Made by a program: the position numbers and the translations under genes. Below, in pieces: positions 25,519 through 34,739 of a DNA stretch of 64,000 bases. The stretch's first letter is position 1. Every line of letters begins with the position of its first letter. Under the pieces are notes generated by a model. That model was not told the DNA's origin. It saw only the letters and a program-made list of their open reading frames with translations, and did not search any database. Source of the stretch: Methyloversatilis sp. XJ19-49 (GTDB lineage: Bacteria > Pseudomonadota > Gammaproteobacteria > Burkholderiales > Rhodocyclaceae); assembly GCF_024580145.1 (NCBI RefSeq), contig NZ_JANINI010000002.1:186001-250000 (forward strand), given 5' to 3'.

Positions 25519-25971
25519 TCAGGCGGCCGCGCGGTACTGGTCACGCAGCGCACGGATCTGGTCATGGTTGCGCTGCGCGCCGATCAGCTGGCGCTGCACC
25601 AGATTGCGCAGTTCCGGCGGCAGCGGCGCCTCCAGCGCCTTGCGGTAGCGCGCCAGCGCACGGTCCTCGCCACGTTCGGCTTCCTCCAGCATCGCCATAT
25701 CGTCCTTGCCCGGCAGCGCGCCGCGCACGCTGACCCAGCCGCGATGCAGCGCACCGACCACCGTACCCGATGTGTCGGCCTCGCCGCCAGCCCGCACCAC
25801 TTCCGTCTGCAGTTCCTGTGCAGCGGTGCGGCATTCCTGTGCCCGCTGCCTGAACATCGACTGCAGCTTCACCGAGTCCGCCTGATCGGCGCAGGTGTTG
25901 AATCCGTACTCGCCATCCTTGCAGGTTTCGATCAGGCCGTTCAGCACTTCAATCGTTTCGCTCTGGTTCAT
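25519..25971 (-). CDS. PA2169-family four-helix-bundle protein (DUF2383)
   Basis: A 150-residue, all-helical protein. Conserved features of the DUF2383/PA2169 family are SETIEVLNGLIETCKDGEYGF split over residues 4-24, RAQECRTAAQELQ, and an acidic EEAERGEDRALARYRKAL. The fold is ferritin-like with Glu/His-type positions but no proven metal centre. ATG 25971 follows GGAGACATC, a good ribosome binding site. Monocistronic, with its own terminator. Members are frequently stress-induced; that is not shown here. Confidence 0.88.
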   Translation of the reverse strand: MNQSETIEVLNGLIETCKDGEYGFNTCADQADSVKLQSMFRQRAQECRTAAQELQTEVVRAGGEADTSGTVVGALHRGWVSVRGALPGKDDMAMLEEAERGEDRALARYRKALEAPLPPELRNLVQRQLIGAQRNHDQIRALRDQYRAAA

Positions 25972-26053
25972 GATGTCTCCTTGGATGAATGACAGGCATA
26001 TGCGCTGTCGAGACTTCATCCTAAGGAAATGCGGTTCGCCCGGCTGCGGGCGA

Positions 26054-26797
26054 TCACGAAGCCCGGTGTAGGGGATGACCGACCCGCCGGTTGCATCCTG
26101 TTGCAGTCATCCGCGCGCGCCGTGCCGCGGCACCAACGAGCGCGAGGCCCAGACCCAGCATCGCCCAGGTGGTCGGCTCGGGTACCGGCGTGATGGCAAC
26201 GGCGTCGAATGCGCTGCCGCGGATGATGCTGGTCTTCGGATTGTTGGCCACGTCCGGATCCGCATTGCTGAAGCGCAGCACCAGACTCAGGTAGTTGAAA
26301 TCGTCGATGTCGAGCACACCGGGCAGGGTTTGCTCATCGGCCAGCAAGGCTGCGCCGCGAAAGTCGAAGCTGATCGAATCGAGCACGAAGGCGGTGGCGC
26401 TTATTGACGGATTGAACACCGCGAAGGGCGCAATGCTGCCACCGTTGAAACTGCCCCAGCCGCCAGCCAGGAAATCGCCGTCGATCTGCTGCCAACGTCC
26501 GTTCTGCGCCTGGATCGTGAAGCTGCCCAGATTGACGTCGACGATGTCGACGAACAGATCGTCGAGCGCACCGCTCCAGGTCGGTATGGCGCCCGAAGGC
26601 GCGACGCTGGCGTCGATGCGGAAACTCATGCTGAACTGTGCGCCGGCACCGGCCGAAAACGGGCCCGGATTGGTATCGCTGTTCTGCATCTGCACGTCGA
26701 CCAGGATGTCGGCGGCCAGCAGCGGCGCGGACGTGAAGCCCAGACCGGCTGCGAGCAGCAGCACACGGGACATCGATGAAAAGGCAGGCAGTGTCAT
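26054..26797 (-). CDS. PEP-CTERM exported protein with extended C-tail
   Basis: A 247-residue secreted protein. Signal peptide: SRVLLLAAGLGFTSAPLLAA, then a beta-rich Gly/Ser/Asp body. The sorting signal is VPEPTTWAMLGLGLALVGAAARRAR near 203-227, i.e. VPEP, a hydrophobic helix and an Arg cluster. Unlike most PEP-CTERM proteins, which stop at the Arg cluster, about 20 further residues follow, including a Cys. Exosortase would cleave at the PEP motif during export to the cell surface or matrix. GGAGG precedes the ATG. No exosortase gene is in the window. Confidence 0.88.
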   Translation of the reverse strand: MTLPAFSSMSRVLLLAAGLGFTSAPLLAADILVDVQMQNSDTNPGPFSAGAGAQFSMSFRIDASVAPSGAIPTWSGALDDLFVDIVDVNLGSFTIQAQNGRWQQIDGDFLAGGWGSFNGGSIAPFAVFNPSISATAFVLDSISFDFRGAALLADEQTLPGVLDIDDFNYLSLVLRFSNADPDVANNPKTSIIRGSAFDAVAITPVPEPTTWAMLGLGLALVGAAARRARMTATGCNRRVGHPLHRAS

Positions 26798-26954
26798 GAA
26801 GGCATCCTCCGGATCGTGGGCCGGTGACTTACCGGCGAAAAAGACCAAACTGGAGACGTAGCAAGCATCGCGCCGCCTGCCGCAAAGCGCCGTATGCCGT
26901 GGGACTCATGCCAGCCGCCTGCAATATGTAAGATTCTTCGACGCCCGGATGCGC

Positions 26955-28709
26955 TCAGTCCGGCAGTCCGAACACGATGACGGCATCGCCCTGACGGTAG
27001 CCCCAGATGGCGCTGCCGCCGGCCGCCACCGCCACATACGGCTTGCCGTCGAGAGTGAAGGCAATCGGCGGCGCGTTCACGCCGGCGCCGGTCTGAAAGC
27101 CCCACAGCCGCTTGCCGCTGACGCTGTCGAACGCGGACAGGTGGCCATTGCCTTCGCCGGTGAACACCACACCGGATTTCAGCGCAAGCACGCCGCCGAC
27201 CAGCGGCTCATCGGTTTTCACCGTCCATTTGAGCTTGCCGCGCTGCCTGAGGTCGATCGCCGCGAGCACGCCCCAGTTCGCCTCGTCCGACGGCTCCATG
27301 CTGTCGTAGCGCTGCGCCGGCTTGCCCGCCGTGGCGGCACTTTCCTTGATCCAGTAACGCATCGGCATGTGCATCGCGGCGACGAAGGCCAGGCCGCGCG
27401 CGGCGTCGACGGCGGCCGGCGACCAGTTCACTCCGCCGGCCACGCCCGGCGTGATGCGCGTGCCGTCCTTGCTCGCCGCAGCGAACAGATTGTCCTGCTG
27501 CACGAAGGGCTCCGACTTGTACAGCAGCGCGCCACTGGCGCGATCATGCACATAGAACCAGCCCAGCTTCGACGCCTGGCCGACCGCAGGCACCACGCGG
27601 CCACCCGGTTCGCGATGGTCGAACAGCACCGCGGGGCTGGCCACGTCGTAGCCCCACTTGTCGTGCGGAATCTGCTGGAAGTGCCAGGCATGGGCGCCGG
27701 TCTTCGCATTGATGGCGACCAGCGATGCGGTGTACAGGTTGTCGCCCGGGCGCGTAGTGTCGTTGATCTGCGGGCTGGGGTTGCCGGTGCCGAAGTACAG
27801 CAGGCCGCTTTTTGCGTCATAGGCCGGCGCATTCCACACCGAGCCGCCGCCGTACTCCCACGCGTCCTTGTGCTGCGGCGCGCTGGCACGCTCGCCGGCG
27901 ATGTCGCGGTTCAGCGGCAGGCCATCGGCAGTTTTCTCGACGAAGTCGCCTTCCCAGCCGCCATCCTGCGGCTTGCGCACGGTGTCGAACTGCCACACCC
28001 GCTGGCCGGTCTTCGCGTCGAAGGCCGCCAGAAAACCGATGCCGCCGTACTTGCCCGCCATGCCGACCACCGACGCGAGCTGGCCGGCGCGGCCGGGCAC
28101 GTCCAGATGCAGCCCGTAACCCACGCCGTTGATGCCGACGATCACCTTGCCTTCGACCACCAGCGGTGCAGCCGCCGCGCCGACGCCCGAACCGCCGCCG
28201 ACCTCGCCCTTGATGCCTTCGCTGCTTTCGGTCGTCGCGTTGTCCGGCCGCGCCAGTTCGATGTCCCAGTGCGGCTTGCCGGTGGCGGCGTCGAGCGCAA
28301 CCAGGCGCGCGTCCACGGTGGCGACGAACACGCGGCCGTCGTCGAACGCCACGCCCCGATTCGCCGGGCCACAGCACACCTTCTCCGTGCGCTTCCTGTG
28401 CGTGTAGCGCCACAGTTCGACACCGGACCGCGCATCGAGCGCCACCACATGCGAACCGGGCAGCGACACGTACATCTTTCCCTCCACGACCAGAGGCGTG
28501 GCCTGGAAGGTCTGCGCGATGCCGCTCTGGTAGATCCACTTCGGCACCAGCTTCCGTACGGTCTTCGGCGTCAGGCCCGGTATGTCGGCAAGACGCGTAT
28601 TCGCGTGGTCGAGGCCGAAGGTGGGCCAGTCGCGATCCGGTGCGGCGACCACCGGTGCGGTGGCGAGAGCGGTGAGCAGGCAGAGCGCATTCGGAATCAG
28701 ACGGTGCAT
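26955..28709 (-). CDS. PQQ-type quinoprotein dehydrogenase-like protein
   Basis: A 584-residue periplasmic protein with a signal peptide (LLTALATAPVVAAP) and an eight-bladed PQQ-propeller: the N-terminal DWPTFGLDHANTRL, an adjacent cysteine pair at 112-113 (VCCGP) typical of PQQ alcohol dehydrogenases, GTGNPSP with Asn310 and repeated W-motifs. Two positions expected to bind calcium look changed: the methanol-dehydrogenase Asp303 position reads Gly353 in HDKWGYD, and no counterpart of Glu177 is seen in VGINGVGYG. No C-terminal cytochrome c domain. Start MHRLIP at ATG 28709. Substrate unknown; no cytochrome or pqq genes adjoin. Confidence 0.85.
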   Translation of the reverse strand: MHRLIPNALCLLTALATAPVVAAPDRDWPTFGLDHANTRLADIPGLTPKTVRKLVPKWIYQSGIAQTFQATPLVVEGKMYVSLPGSHVVALDARSGVELWRYTHRKRTEKVCCGPANRGVAFDDGRVFVATVDARLVALDAATGKPHWDIELARPDNATTESSEGIKGEVGGGSGVGAAAAPLVVEGKVIVGINGVGYGLHLDVPGRAGQLASVVGMAGKYGGIGFLAAFDAKTGQRVWQFDTVRKPQDGGWEGDFVEKTADGLPLNRDIAGERASAPQHKDAWEYGGGSVWNAPAYDAKSGLLYFGTGNPSPQINDTTRPGDNLYTASLVAINAKTGAHAWHFQQIPHDKWGYDVASPAVLFDHREPGGRVVPAVGQASKLGWFYVHDRASGALLYKSEPFVQQDNLFAAASKDGTRITPGVAGGVNWSPAAVDAARGLAFVAAMHMPMRYWIKESAATAGKPAQRYDSMEPSDEANWGVLAAIDLRQRGKLKWTVKTDEPLVGGVLALKSGVVFTGEGNGHLSAFDSVSGKRLWGFQTGAGVNAPPIAFTLDGKPYVAVAAGGSAIWGYRQGDAVIVFGLPD

Positions 28710-28808
28710 GGCAGCGGTCGAAAACGGAAAGCCGTGATGATAGGCCGTCAGGCGCATCGCGTCGGCCATGGGAGTGCACGGCTGCCGAAACGCAAGTTTG
28801 CAATCCGC

Positions 28809-28824
28809 TGGTCCGTTCGGACCA
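28809..28824. promoter_or_regulatory. Inverted repeat in the divergent PQQ/PEP-CTERM promoter region
   Basis: TGGTCCG-TT-CGGACCA, a perfect 7-bp inverted repeat, lies in the middle of the 238-bp region between the start codons of the quinoprotein (28709) and PEP-CTERM gene (28948). It could be a repressor operator or a short hairpin. There are no nearby T-runs. Confidence 0.35.
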
Positions 28825-28947
28825 CGCACGTTCGCTTCGCGCTGCTTTCGCTGTAACGCTCGTCTGTCACATTCGAGGATGCGCGGCCGAACGTGCCGGC
28901 AGGTTTTCCCATCCTTCTGTTTTCCCCCGCATTTCCGGAGATCCGAC

Positions 28948-29715
28948 ATGTTCCGCAAGACCGCAATCGCCCTGCTGCTGGCTGCCACCGGCGTCAGTGC
29001 TCACGCCGCGCTGAGCGCCGGCGACATCGCCTTCACCTCGTTCAACGCGGACGAAGACGGCCTGTCCTTCGTGGCGCTGGCTGCCATCGACGCCAACACC
29101 ACCGTTTTCTTCTCCGACAACGAGTGGACCGGCAGCGCCTTCAATACCGGCGAAAGCTACAGCCAGTGGAATTCCGGCGCCTCGGTCATCGCCGTCGGCA
29201 CCGTCGTACGCTTCGCCGCCTACGACGCCGAGGCGCCTTTGGCGTCGGTCGGCACATTGAGCCGCGCCACCGTGTCGGGCAGCAGCAACTGGGGTCTTGC
29301 CGGCTCGAATGAAACCGTTTACGCCTACCTGGGCAGCAGCGCCACCGATCCAACCACCTTCCTCGCCGCCATCACCAATGGCACCTTCGAAGCCAACGGC
29401 CCGCTCACCGGCACCGGCCTGACCGAAGGCACATCGAACGCCGTCCGCCTCACCGCAAAGGCTGGCGCGTCGACCCAACCTGACTACGCCGAGTACAGCG
29501 GCTCGCGTGGCACCTTTGAAAACGTCGCTGCCGCGAAGCTCGCCCTGGGCGACCTGAACAACTGGACGATCGACACCGTCAGCAACAGTTCTTCTGCCAG
29601 CATCGTTCCGGACACCACCGCGTTCTTGATCACACCGGTGCCGGAACCCGAAACCTACGCGCTGATGCTGGCCGGCCTCGGCCTGATCGGCGTCGCCGCC
29701 CGCCGTCGCAAGTAA
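28948..29715 (+). CDS. PEP-CTERM exported protein (surface/repetitive)
   Basis: A 255-residue secreted protein. It begins MFRKTAIALLLAATGVSAHA, a clear signal peptide, and ends VPEPETYALMLAGLGLIGVAARRRK (positions 231-255), the textbook PEP-CTERM tripartite signal. The body is rich in Asn, Ser, Thr and Gly and begins LSAGDIAFTSFNADE, resembling the LTD/endonuclease-like extracellular domains found in many PEP-CTERM proteins. Probably anchored or released at the surface by exosortase. ATG 28948 follows CCGGAGATC. Its function is otherwise unknown. Confidence 0.9.
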   Translation: MFRKTAIALLLAATGVSAHAALSAGDIAFTSFNADEDGLSFVALAAIDANTTVFFSDNEWTGSAFNTGESYSQWNSGASVIAVGTVVRFAAYDAEAPLASVGTLSRATVSGSSNWGLAGSNETVYAYLGSSATDPTTFLAAITNGTFEANGPLTGTGLTEGTSNAVRLTAKAGASTQPDYAEYSGSRGTFENVAAAKLALGDLNNWTIDTVSNSSSASIVPDTTAFLITPVPEPETYALMLAGLGLIGVAARRRK

Positions 29716-29755
29716 GTTTCGTCAGCCCGGGCGTTCCGCAGCGGGACGTCCGACA

Positions 29756-29784
29756 CCGGCGGGCACCCATGCGGTGCCCGCCGG
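29756..29784 (+). terminator. 12-bp hairpin between the PEP-CTERM gene and dnaE
   Basis: CCGGCGGGCACC and GGTGCCCGCCGG form a perfect 12-bp stem with the loop CATGC. No T-run follows, so termination would be Rho-assisted, or it acts as a 3'-end protecting hairpin. It ends 26 bp before the dnaE start. Confidence 0.55.
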
Positions 29785-29810
29785 GCAGGAGGGAGCGGTA
29801 CACTTGTCGC

Positions 29811-32800
29811 ATGTCTGCTCCCGCCTTCGTCCATCTCCGTCTTCATTCCGAATTTTCCATCGTCGACGGCATCGTCACGCTCGACGCGGCCGTCAAGGCC
29901 GCCGCGCAGGACGGCATGCCGGCGCTGGCGATTTCCGACCTGACCAATGTGTTCGGTCTGGTGAAGTTCTACAAGGCTGCACGCAGCAAGGGCGTGAAGC
30001 CGATTGCGGCGGTCGATGTCTTCATCACCAATGAAGCCGAACGCGACAAGCCGTACCGACTGCTGCTGCTGGCGCGCAACCGCGAGGGCTACGGCACGCT
30101 GTGCCGCCTGCTGACCCGCGCCTATCTGGAGAACAAGCACCGCGGCCGGGCGGAAATCCGGCGCGAGTGGTTCGAAGCGGCCGACACCGGCGCAGCCGGC
30201 CTGATCGCGCTGTCCGGCGCGATGCAGGGCGATGTCGGGCTGGCGCTGCTGGCCGGCAACATGGAATCGGCGCGCCGGCTGGCGGCCGACTGGTCGCGGC
30301 TGTTCAATGGCGATTACTGCATCGAGCTGCAGCGCGCCGGCCATCCGAACACCGAGGTGTATGTGGCCGATGCGTGCGCGCTGGCCATCGAAACCGGCAT
30401 TCCGGTGGTGGCGACGCACCCGGTGCAGTTCATGGCGCCGGACGACTACAAGGCGCACGAGGCGCGCGTGTGCATCGCCCAGGGCTACGTGCTGACCGAC
30501 AAGCGGCGGCCGCGCGATTTCACCGAACAGCAGTACTTCAAGACCTCGGCCGAAATGGCCGAACTGTTCGCCGACATCCCCGAAGCGCTGGACAACACGG
30601 TCGAGATCGCGCGCCGCTGCAATCTCACGCTGACGCTGGGCAAGAACTACCTGCCGCAGTTTCCGACGCCACCCGGCATGACGATCGACGACTTCATGAT
30701 CGCCGAGGCAAAAGCCGGTCTCGAGACGCGGCTGGCATTGCTGTTTCCGGACGAGGCGGTGCGCGCGTCGCGCCGCGACGAGTACGAGGCGCGGCTCAGG
30801 TTCGAGTGCGACACCATCATCCAGATGGGCTTCCCCGGCTACTTCCTGATCGTGGCCGACTTCATCAACTGGGCCAAGAAGAACGGCGTGCCGGTCGGGC
30901 CGGGTCGCGGCTCGGGCGCCGGCTCGCTGGTCGCCTACTCGCTCGGCATCACCGATCTCGATCCGCTCGCCTATGCACTGCTGTTCGAACGCTTCCTGAA
31001 TCCGGAACGGGTGTCGATGCCTGACTTCGACGTCGACTTCTGTCAGGACAAGCGCTGGATGGTGATCGAGTATGTGCGCCAGAAGTACGGCGCCGACGCG
31101 GTCAGCCAGATCGCCACCTACGGCACCATGGCCTCGCGCGCGGTGATCCGCGACGTCGGCCGCGTGCTCGACATGGGCTACAACTTCTGCGACCAGCTGT
31201 CGAAGCTGATTCCGGTGGTACAGAACAAGCCGCTGTCGCTGGCCGAGGCGCGCGAACAGGCGCCGCAACTGGCCGAGCGCGAACAGAACGAGGAAGAGGT
31301 GCGCGAACTGCTGCGCCTCGCCGAGCCGCTCGAGGGCCTGGCGCGCAATGTCGGCATGCACGCCGGCGGCGTGCTGATCGCGCCCGGCAAGCTGACCGAT
31401 TTCTGCCCGCTGTACCAGCAGGACGGCGACGACGCGGCGCCGGTCAGCCAGTTCGACAAGGACGACGTCGAAGCCATCGGCCTGGTGAAGTTCGACTTTC
31501 TGGGCCTGCGCAACCTCACCATCATCGAACTGGCCGTCGACTACATCGAGCGCATGACCGGCGAGCGTCCCGATCTGCTGAGCCTGCCGTTCACCGATCC
31601 GGCCGCCTACCAGGTGTTGAAGGAAGCCAACACCACGGCCATCTTCCAGCTGGAATCGGAAGGCATGAAGAAGCTGCTGTCCAAACTGCAGCCCGACCGC
31701 TTCGAGGACATCATCGCCGTGCTGGCGCTGTACCGCCCGGGGCCGCTGGGCTCCGGCATGGTCGATGACTTCATCCTGCGCAAGAAAGGTCAGCAGGCGA
31801 TCGACTACTTCCATCCCGATCTCGAAGGCTGCCTGTCACCGACCTATGGCGTCATCGTGTATCAGGAACAGGTGATGCAGATTTCGCAGATCATCGGCGG
31901 CTACACGCTCGGCGGTGCGGACATGCTGCGCCGCGCCATGGGCAAGAAGAAGCCGGAGGAAATGGCCAAGCACCGCGAAACCATCGCCGCCGGTGCCGCC
32001 ACCAAGGGCTACGACCCGGCGCTGGCCGAACAGCTGTTCGACCTGATGACGAAGTTCGCCGAATACGGCTTCAACAAGTCGCACACCGCCGCCTATGCCG
32101 TCGTCACCTACCACACCGCCTGGCTGAAGGCCCACCACTGCGCCGCCTTCATGGCCGCATCGCTGTCGTCCGACATGGACAACACCGACACCGTGAACAT
32201 CTTCTTCCTCGACGCGAAGAAGAACCGGCTCACCGTGCTGCCGCCCGACATCAACCGGTCCGAATACCGCTTCGTGCCGGTGTCGCGCAGCGAAATCCGC
32301 TATGGCCTGGGTGCCGTGAAGGGCACCGGCGAGCAGGCGGTGAACGCCATCATCGAGGCACGTACGAGCGGCGGGCCCTTTGTCGACCTGTTCGACTTCT
32401 GCCTGCGCGTCGACCGCCGCACGGTAAATCGCCGCACCATCGAGGCGCTGATCCGCGGCGGAGCGTTCGACGCGACGCGCGAGGGCGCCGACCCGGACCG
32501 CAACATCCTGATGTCCAGCGTTGCACTTGCCATGGAAGCGGCCGAACAGGCGGCGGCCAACGCACATCAGGGCGGCCTGTTCGACGACGCTCCGGCGGGC
32601 GTCGGCACCCGCGCCCCCGAGTACGTGAGCTGCAAGCCATGGAGCGAACGGGAAAAGCTGCAGAACGAAAAGCAGGCGCTCGGCTTCTATCTGTCGGGTC
32701 ACCCGTTCAACAGCTATGCGCAGGAGTTCTCGCGCTTCGCGCGGCGCAAGCTGGCGCAGCTCGAATCGTCGCGCGACCCGACCGTGGTCGCCGGGCTGGT

Positions 32801-33296
32801 CGTCAGTTCGCGCGTACAGATGACGCGTCGCGGCAAGATGGCTTTCGTCGTGCTGGACGACGGCACGGCGCAGGTCGAGGTGTCGGTGTTCAACGAACTG
32901 TTCGACGCTTCGCGCAACAAGCTGCGCGAAGACGAAGTGCTGGTGATCGAGGGCCGCGCTCAGTTCGACGACTATTCCAATTCGATGCGCGTCGTCGCCG
33001 AAAGCCTGCTGACCGCCGGCGAGGCGCGCGCGCGCTTTGCGCGCCGGCTCGAACTCAGGGTCAATGGCGAAGTGGCCGGCGCAGGTGGTGCGCGCGCGGC
33101 CTGCGCACGTCTGCGCAGCCTGCTCGAACCGTTCCGCGCCGAGGGCGGGTGCCGGGTGCGTCTGCACTACAGCAGCGGCCAGGCCATCGCACCCCTCGAT
33201 TTCGGCGACCAGTGGCGGGTGCGGCTGGACGACGCGTTGTTCGACGGGTTGCGTGACTGGTTGCCGCCGGAATCGGTCGGTGTCACCTATGCCTGA
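29811..33296 (+). CDS. dnaE: DNA polymerase III alpha subunit
   Basis: A 1161-residue replicative polymerase. The start MSAPAFVHLRLHSEFSIVDG is the PHP-domain N-terminus (conserved HLRLHSEFS). PHP runs to about 280; the palm contains GPGRGSGAGSLVAYSLGITD near 370 and the catalytic acidic pair PDFDVDFC near 405; fingers include EQVMQISQ and FNKSHTAAYA; residues 830-900 carry the helix-hairpin-helix part, 970-1060 the OB fold (VVAGLVVSSRVQMT). Length is normal for betaproteobacterial DnaE1 (about 1160). Essential for chromosome replication. The last 8 bp overlap the cupin gene. Confidence 0.97.
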   Translation: MSAPAFVHLRLHSEFSIVDGIVTLDAAVKAAAQDGMPALAISDLTNVFGLVKFYKAARSKGVKPIAAVDVFITNEAERDKPYRLLLLARNREGYGTLCRLLTRAYLENKHRGRAEIRREWFEAADTGAAGLIALSGAMQGDVGLALLAGNMESARRLAADWSRLFNGDYCIELQRAGHPNTEVYVADACALAIETGIPVVATHPVQFMAPDDYKAHEARVCIAQGYVLTDKRRPRDFTEQQYFKTSAEMAELFADIPEALDNTVEIARRCNLTLTLGKNYLPQFPTPPGMTIDDFMIAEAKAGLETRLALLFPDEAVRASRRDEYEARLRFECDTIIQMGFPGYFLIVADFINWAKKNGVPVGPGRGSGAGSLVAYSLGITDLDPLAYALLFERFLNPERVSMPDFDVDFCQDKRWMVIEYVRQKYGADAVSQIATYGTMASRAVIRDVGRVLDMGYNFCDQLSKLIPVVQNKPLSLAEAREQAPQLAEREQNEEEVRELLRLAEPLEGLARNVGMHAGGVLIAPGKLTDFCPLYQQDGDDAAPVSQFDKDDVEAIGLVKFDFLGLRNLTIIELAVDYIERMTGERPDLLSLPFTDPAAYQVLKEANTTAIFQLESEGMKKLLSKLQPDRFEDIIAVLALYRPGPLGSGMVDDFILRKKGQQAIDYFHPDLEGCLSPTYGVIVYQEQVMQISQIIGGYTLGGADMLRRAMGKKKPEEMAKHRETIAAGAATKGYDPALAEQLFDLMTKFAEYGFNKSHTAAYAVVTYHTAWLKAHHCAAFMAASLSSDMDNTDTVNIFFLDAKKNRLTVLPPDINRSEYRFVPVSRSEIRYGLGAVKGTGEQAVNAIIEARTSGGPFVDLFDFCLRVDRRTVNRRTIEALIRGGAFDATREGADPDRNILMSSVALAMEAAEQAAANAHQGGLFDDAPAGVGTRAPEYVSCKPWSEREKLQNEKQALGFYLSGHPFNSYAQEFSRFARRKLAQLESSRDPTVVAGLVVSSRVQMTRRGKMAFVVLDDGTAQVEVSVFNELFDASRNKLREDEVLVIEGRAQFDDYSNSMRVVAESLLTAGEARARFARRLELRVNGEVAGAGGARAACARLRSLLEPFRAEGGCRVRLHYSSGQAIAPLDFGDQWRVRLDDALFDGLRDWLPPESVGVTYA

Positions 33297-33792
33297 GCAC
33301 GCGCCACCGCGCACCCGGCTGATCGATCTGGCTGCGCTTGATGCACTCACTGCCCGGGCGCAGGCCAGCCCGCGCCGGCGCATGAACGACAACCTGCATC
33401 CGCAGGACGCCCATCCCGCGCACCGGCTGCTGAATGCCGTCGAGCCGGACAGCTACGTCCAGCCGCATCGCCACCTGGATCCGGCGAAGGACGAAACCAT
33501 CCTGTGTCTGCGCGGCCGTTTCGGCTGCATCCTGTTCGACGACACGGGCGCCGTTCAGTCGCTGCATCGGCTGGGTGCGGGCTACGCCTGTGGCATCGAT
33601 ATCGGTCATGGCCAGTATCACAGCCTTGTTTCGCTCGAATCGGGCTCGGTCATGTTCGAAGCCAAGTCGGGGCCGTATCTGCCTCTGGGCACCGGAGAGG
33701 CGGCGCCGTGGGCGCCGGGTGCCGGTGATCCGGCCGCCGGGGCCTATCTGCGCTGGATGGCGGGTCTGTTTGCCGCCCTGCAGGCGGGCTGA
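33289..33792 (+). CDS. WbuC-family cupin protein
   Basis: A 167-residue protein starting at ATG 33289, inside the dnaE end. Features of the WbuC cupin family: NDNLHPQDAHPAHRLLNAVEPDSYVQPHRHLDP split over residues 25-65, with the metal-binding His pair in QPHRH, and CLRGRFGCILFDDTG. WbuC proteins are common near dnaE in betaproteobacteria and are annotated as sugar-related cupins without proven activity. Its stop is 147 bp ahead of the OmpR-type regulator. Confidence 0.85.
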   Translation: MPEHAPPRTRLIDLAALDALTARAQASPRRRMNDNLHPQDAHPAHRLLNAVEPDSYVQPHRHLDPAKDETILCLRGRFGCILFDDTGAVQSLHRLGAGYACGIDIGHGQYHSLVSLESGSVMFEAKSGPYLPLGTGEAAPWAPGAGDPAAGAYLRWMAGLFAALQAG

Positions 33793-33939
33793 CCCCGCTG
33801 TGGCATACTCGAATGTCCATTGAGCGGTACCCGGTCACGCTTCAGGCGGCATTTATCGTGCATTCCGGCCCTTCAGTCCGCGACCTGCCTGCCGTCAACC
33901 CTGTCTGACCCGCTCATTTCTACGGATACAGATCCCGCC

Positions 33940-34668
33940 GTGCAGACTGCCCGAATTGCTTTGCTGGAAGACGACCCGGTCCAGGTGGAAATACTGGGCA
34001 CCTGGCTGCGTGCCGCAGGCCACGACGTGCATGTTTTCATGCGATCTCGTGACCTGATGCGCGAAGCGGTGCGTGAAAGTTACGACCTGCTGCTGATCGA
34101 CTGGGAATTGCCCGACCTGCCGGGTGCCGATGTGCTGCGCTGGCTGCGCAACGAGCGCCAGTTGCAGACGCCGGTCATTTTCGTGACGGCGCGGCAGGAC
34201 GAGAACGACATCGTCACCGCGCTGGCCGCCGGCGCCGACGATTACATCGTCAAGCCGGCGCGGCGCCTTGAACTGCTGACCCGGATCGAGGCGGTGCTGC
34301 GGCGCAGCCGCCCGCCGGCAGACCAGCCGGTGGTCGAGGCCGAGCCCTACCATTTCGATCTGAATTCACACACGGCGCGCCTGCACAACGAGGTAGTCGA
34401 CCTGACCGAACGCGAGTTCGAGCTGGCCGTGTTCCTGTTCCGCAACGTCGGTCGCCTGGTATCGCGCGGTCACCTGCTGGAATCGTTGTGGGGCCGCAAG
34501 GGCGATGTGCCGACACGCACCGTCGATACCCACATGTCGCGCGTACGCTCCAAGCTCGCCCTGCGTCCGGAGAATGGCTATCGACTCGCGTCGACCTACA
34601 ACTATGGCTACCGGCTGGAGCGTGTGTCCGGTGACGCCCGGCCGACCGAGAGCGAAGCGGTGGACTGA
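33940..34668 (+). CDS. OmpR-family response regulator
   Basis: A 242-residue regulator from GTG 33940 (MQTARIALLEDDP); the frame is open further upstream but those residues are not receiver-like. Receiver: acidic pair EDD at 10-12, phospho-acceptor Asp54 in LLIDWELPD, Lys in IVKPAR. The C-terminal winged helix contains LTEREFELAVFLFRNVGRLVSR and the recognition segment TVDTHMSRVRSKL, ending YNYGYRLE. No cognate kinase is next to it, so it is an orphan regulator here. A bidirectional terminator follows within 20 bp. Confidence 0.9.
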   Translation: MQTARIALLEDDPVQVEILGTWLRAAGHDVHVFMRSRDLMREAVRESYDLLLIDWELPDLPGADVLRWLRNERQLQTPVIFVTARQDENDIVTALAAGADDYIVKPARRLELLTRIEAVLRRSRPPADQPVVEAEPYHFDLNSHTARLHNEVVDLTEREFELAVFLFRNVGRLVSRGHLLESLWGRKGDVPTRTVDTHMSRVRSKLALRPENGYRLASTYNYGYRLERVSGDARPTESEAVD

Positions 34669-34685
34669 GTTGCACAACTCGCAGA

Positions 34686-34728
34686 CCGACAACAAAAAAG
34701 GAGCCATCGGCTCCTTTTTTGTTGTCGG
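34686..34728. terminator. Bidirectional terminator with a 20-bp perfect stem
   Basis: CCGACAACAAAAAAGGAGCC (34686-34705) is fully complementary to 34709-34728 with a 3-base ATC loop. The inner GGAGCC/GGCTCC is flanked by six A and six T, so a U-tract exists whichever strand is transcribed. It separates the convergent regulator (ending 34668) and mscL (ending 34740). Confidence 0.93.
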
Positions 34729-34739
34729 CTTGGTCCGGA

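Noticed and set aside
26949-28856. A 635-codon plus-strand frame
   Set aside because: It is antisense to the quinoprotein gene; composition is of the shadow type and no signal or motif fits.
29655-31814. A 719-codon minus-strand frame
   Set aside because: It lies wholly opposite dnaE, whose product is certain, and is His/Gln/Val/Arg-rich, the mark of a shadow frame.
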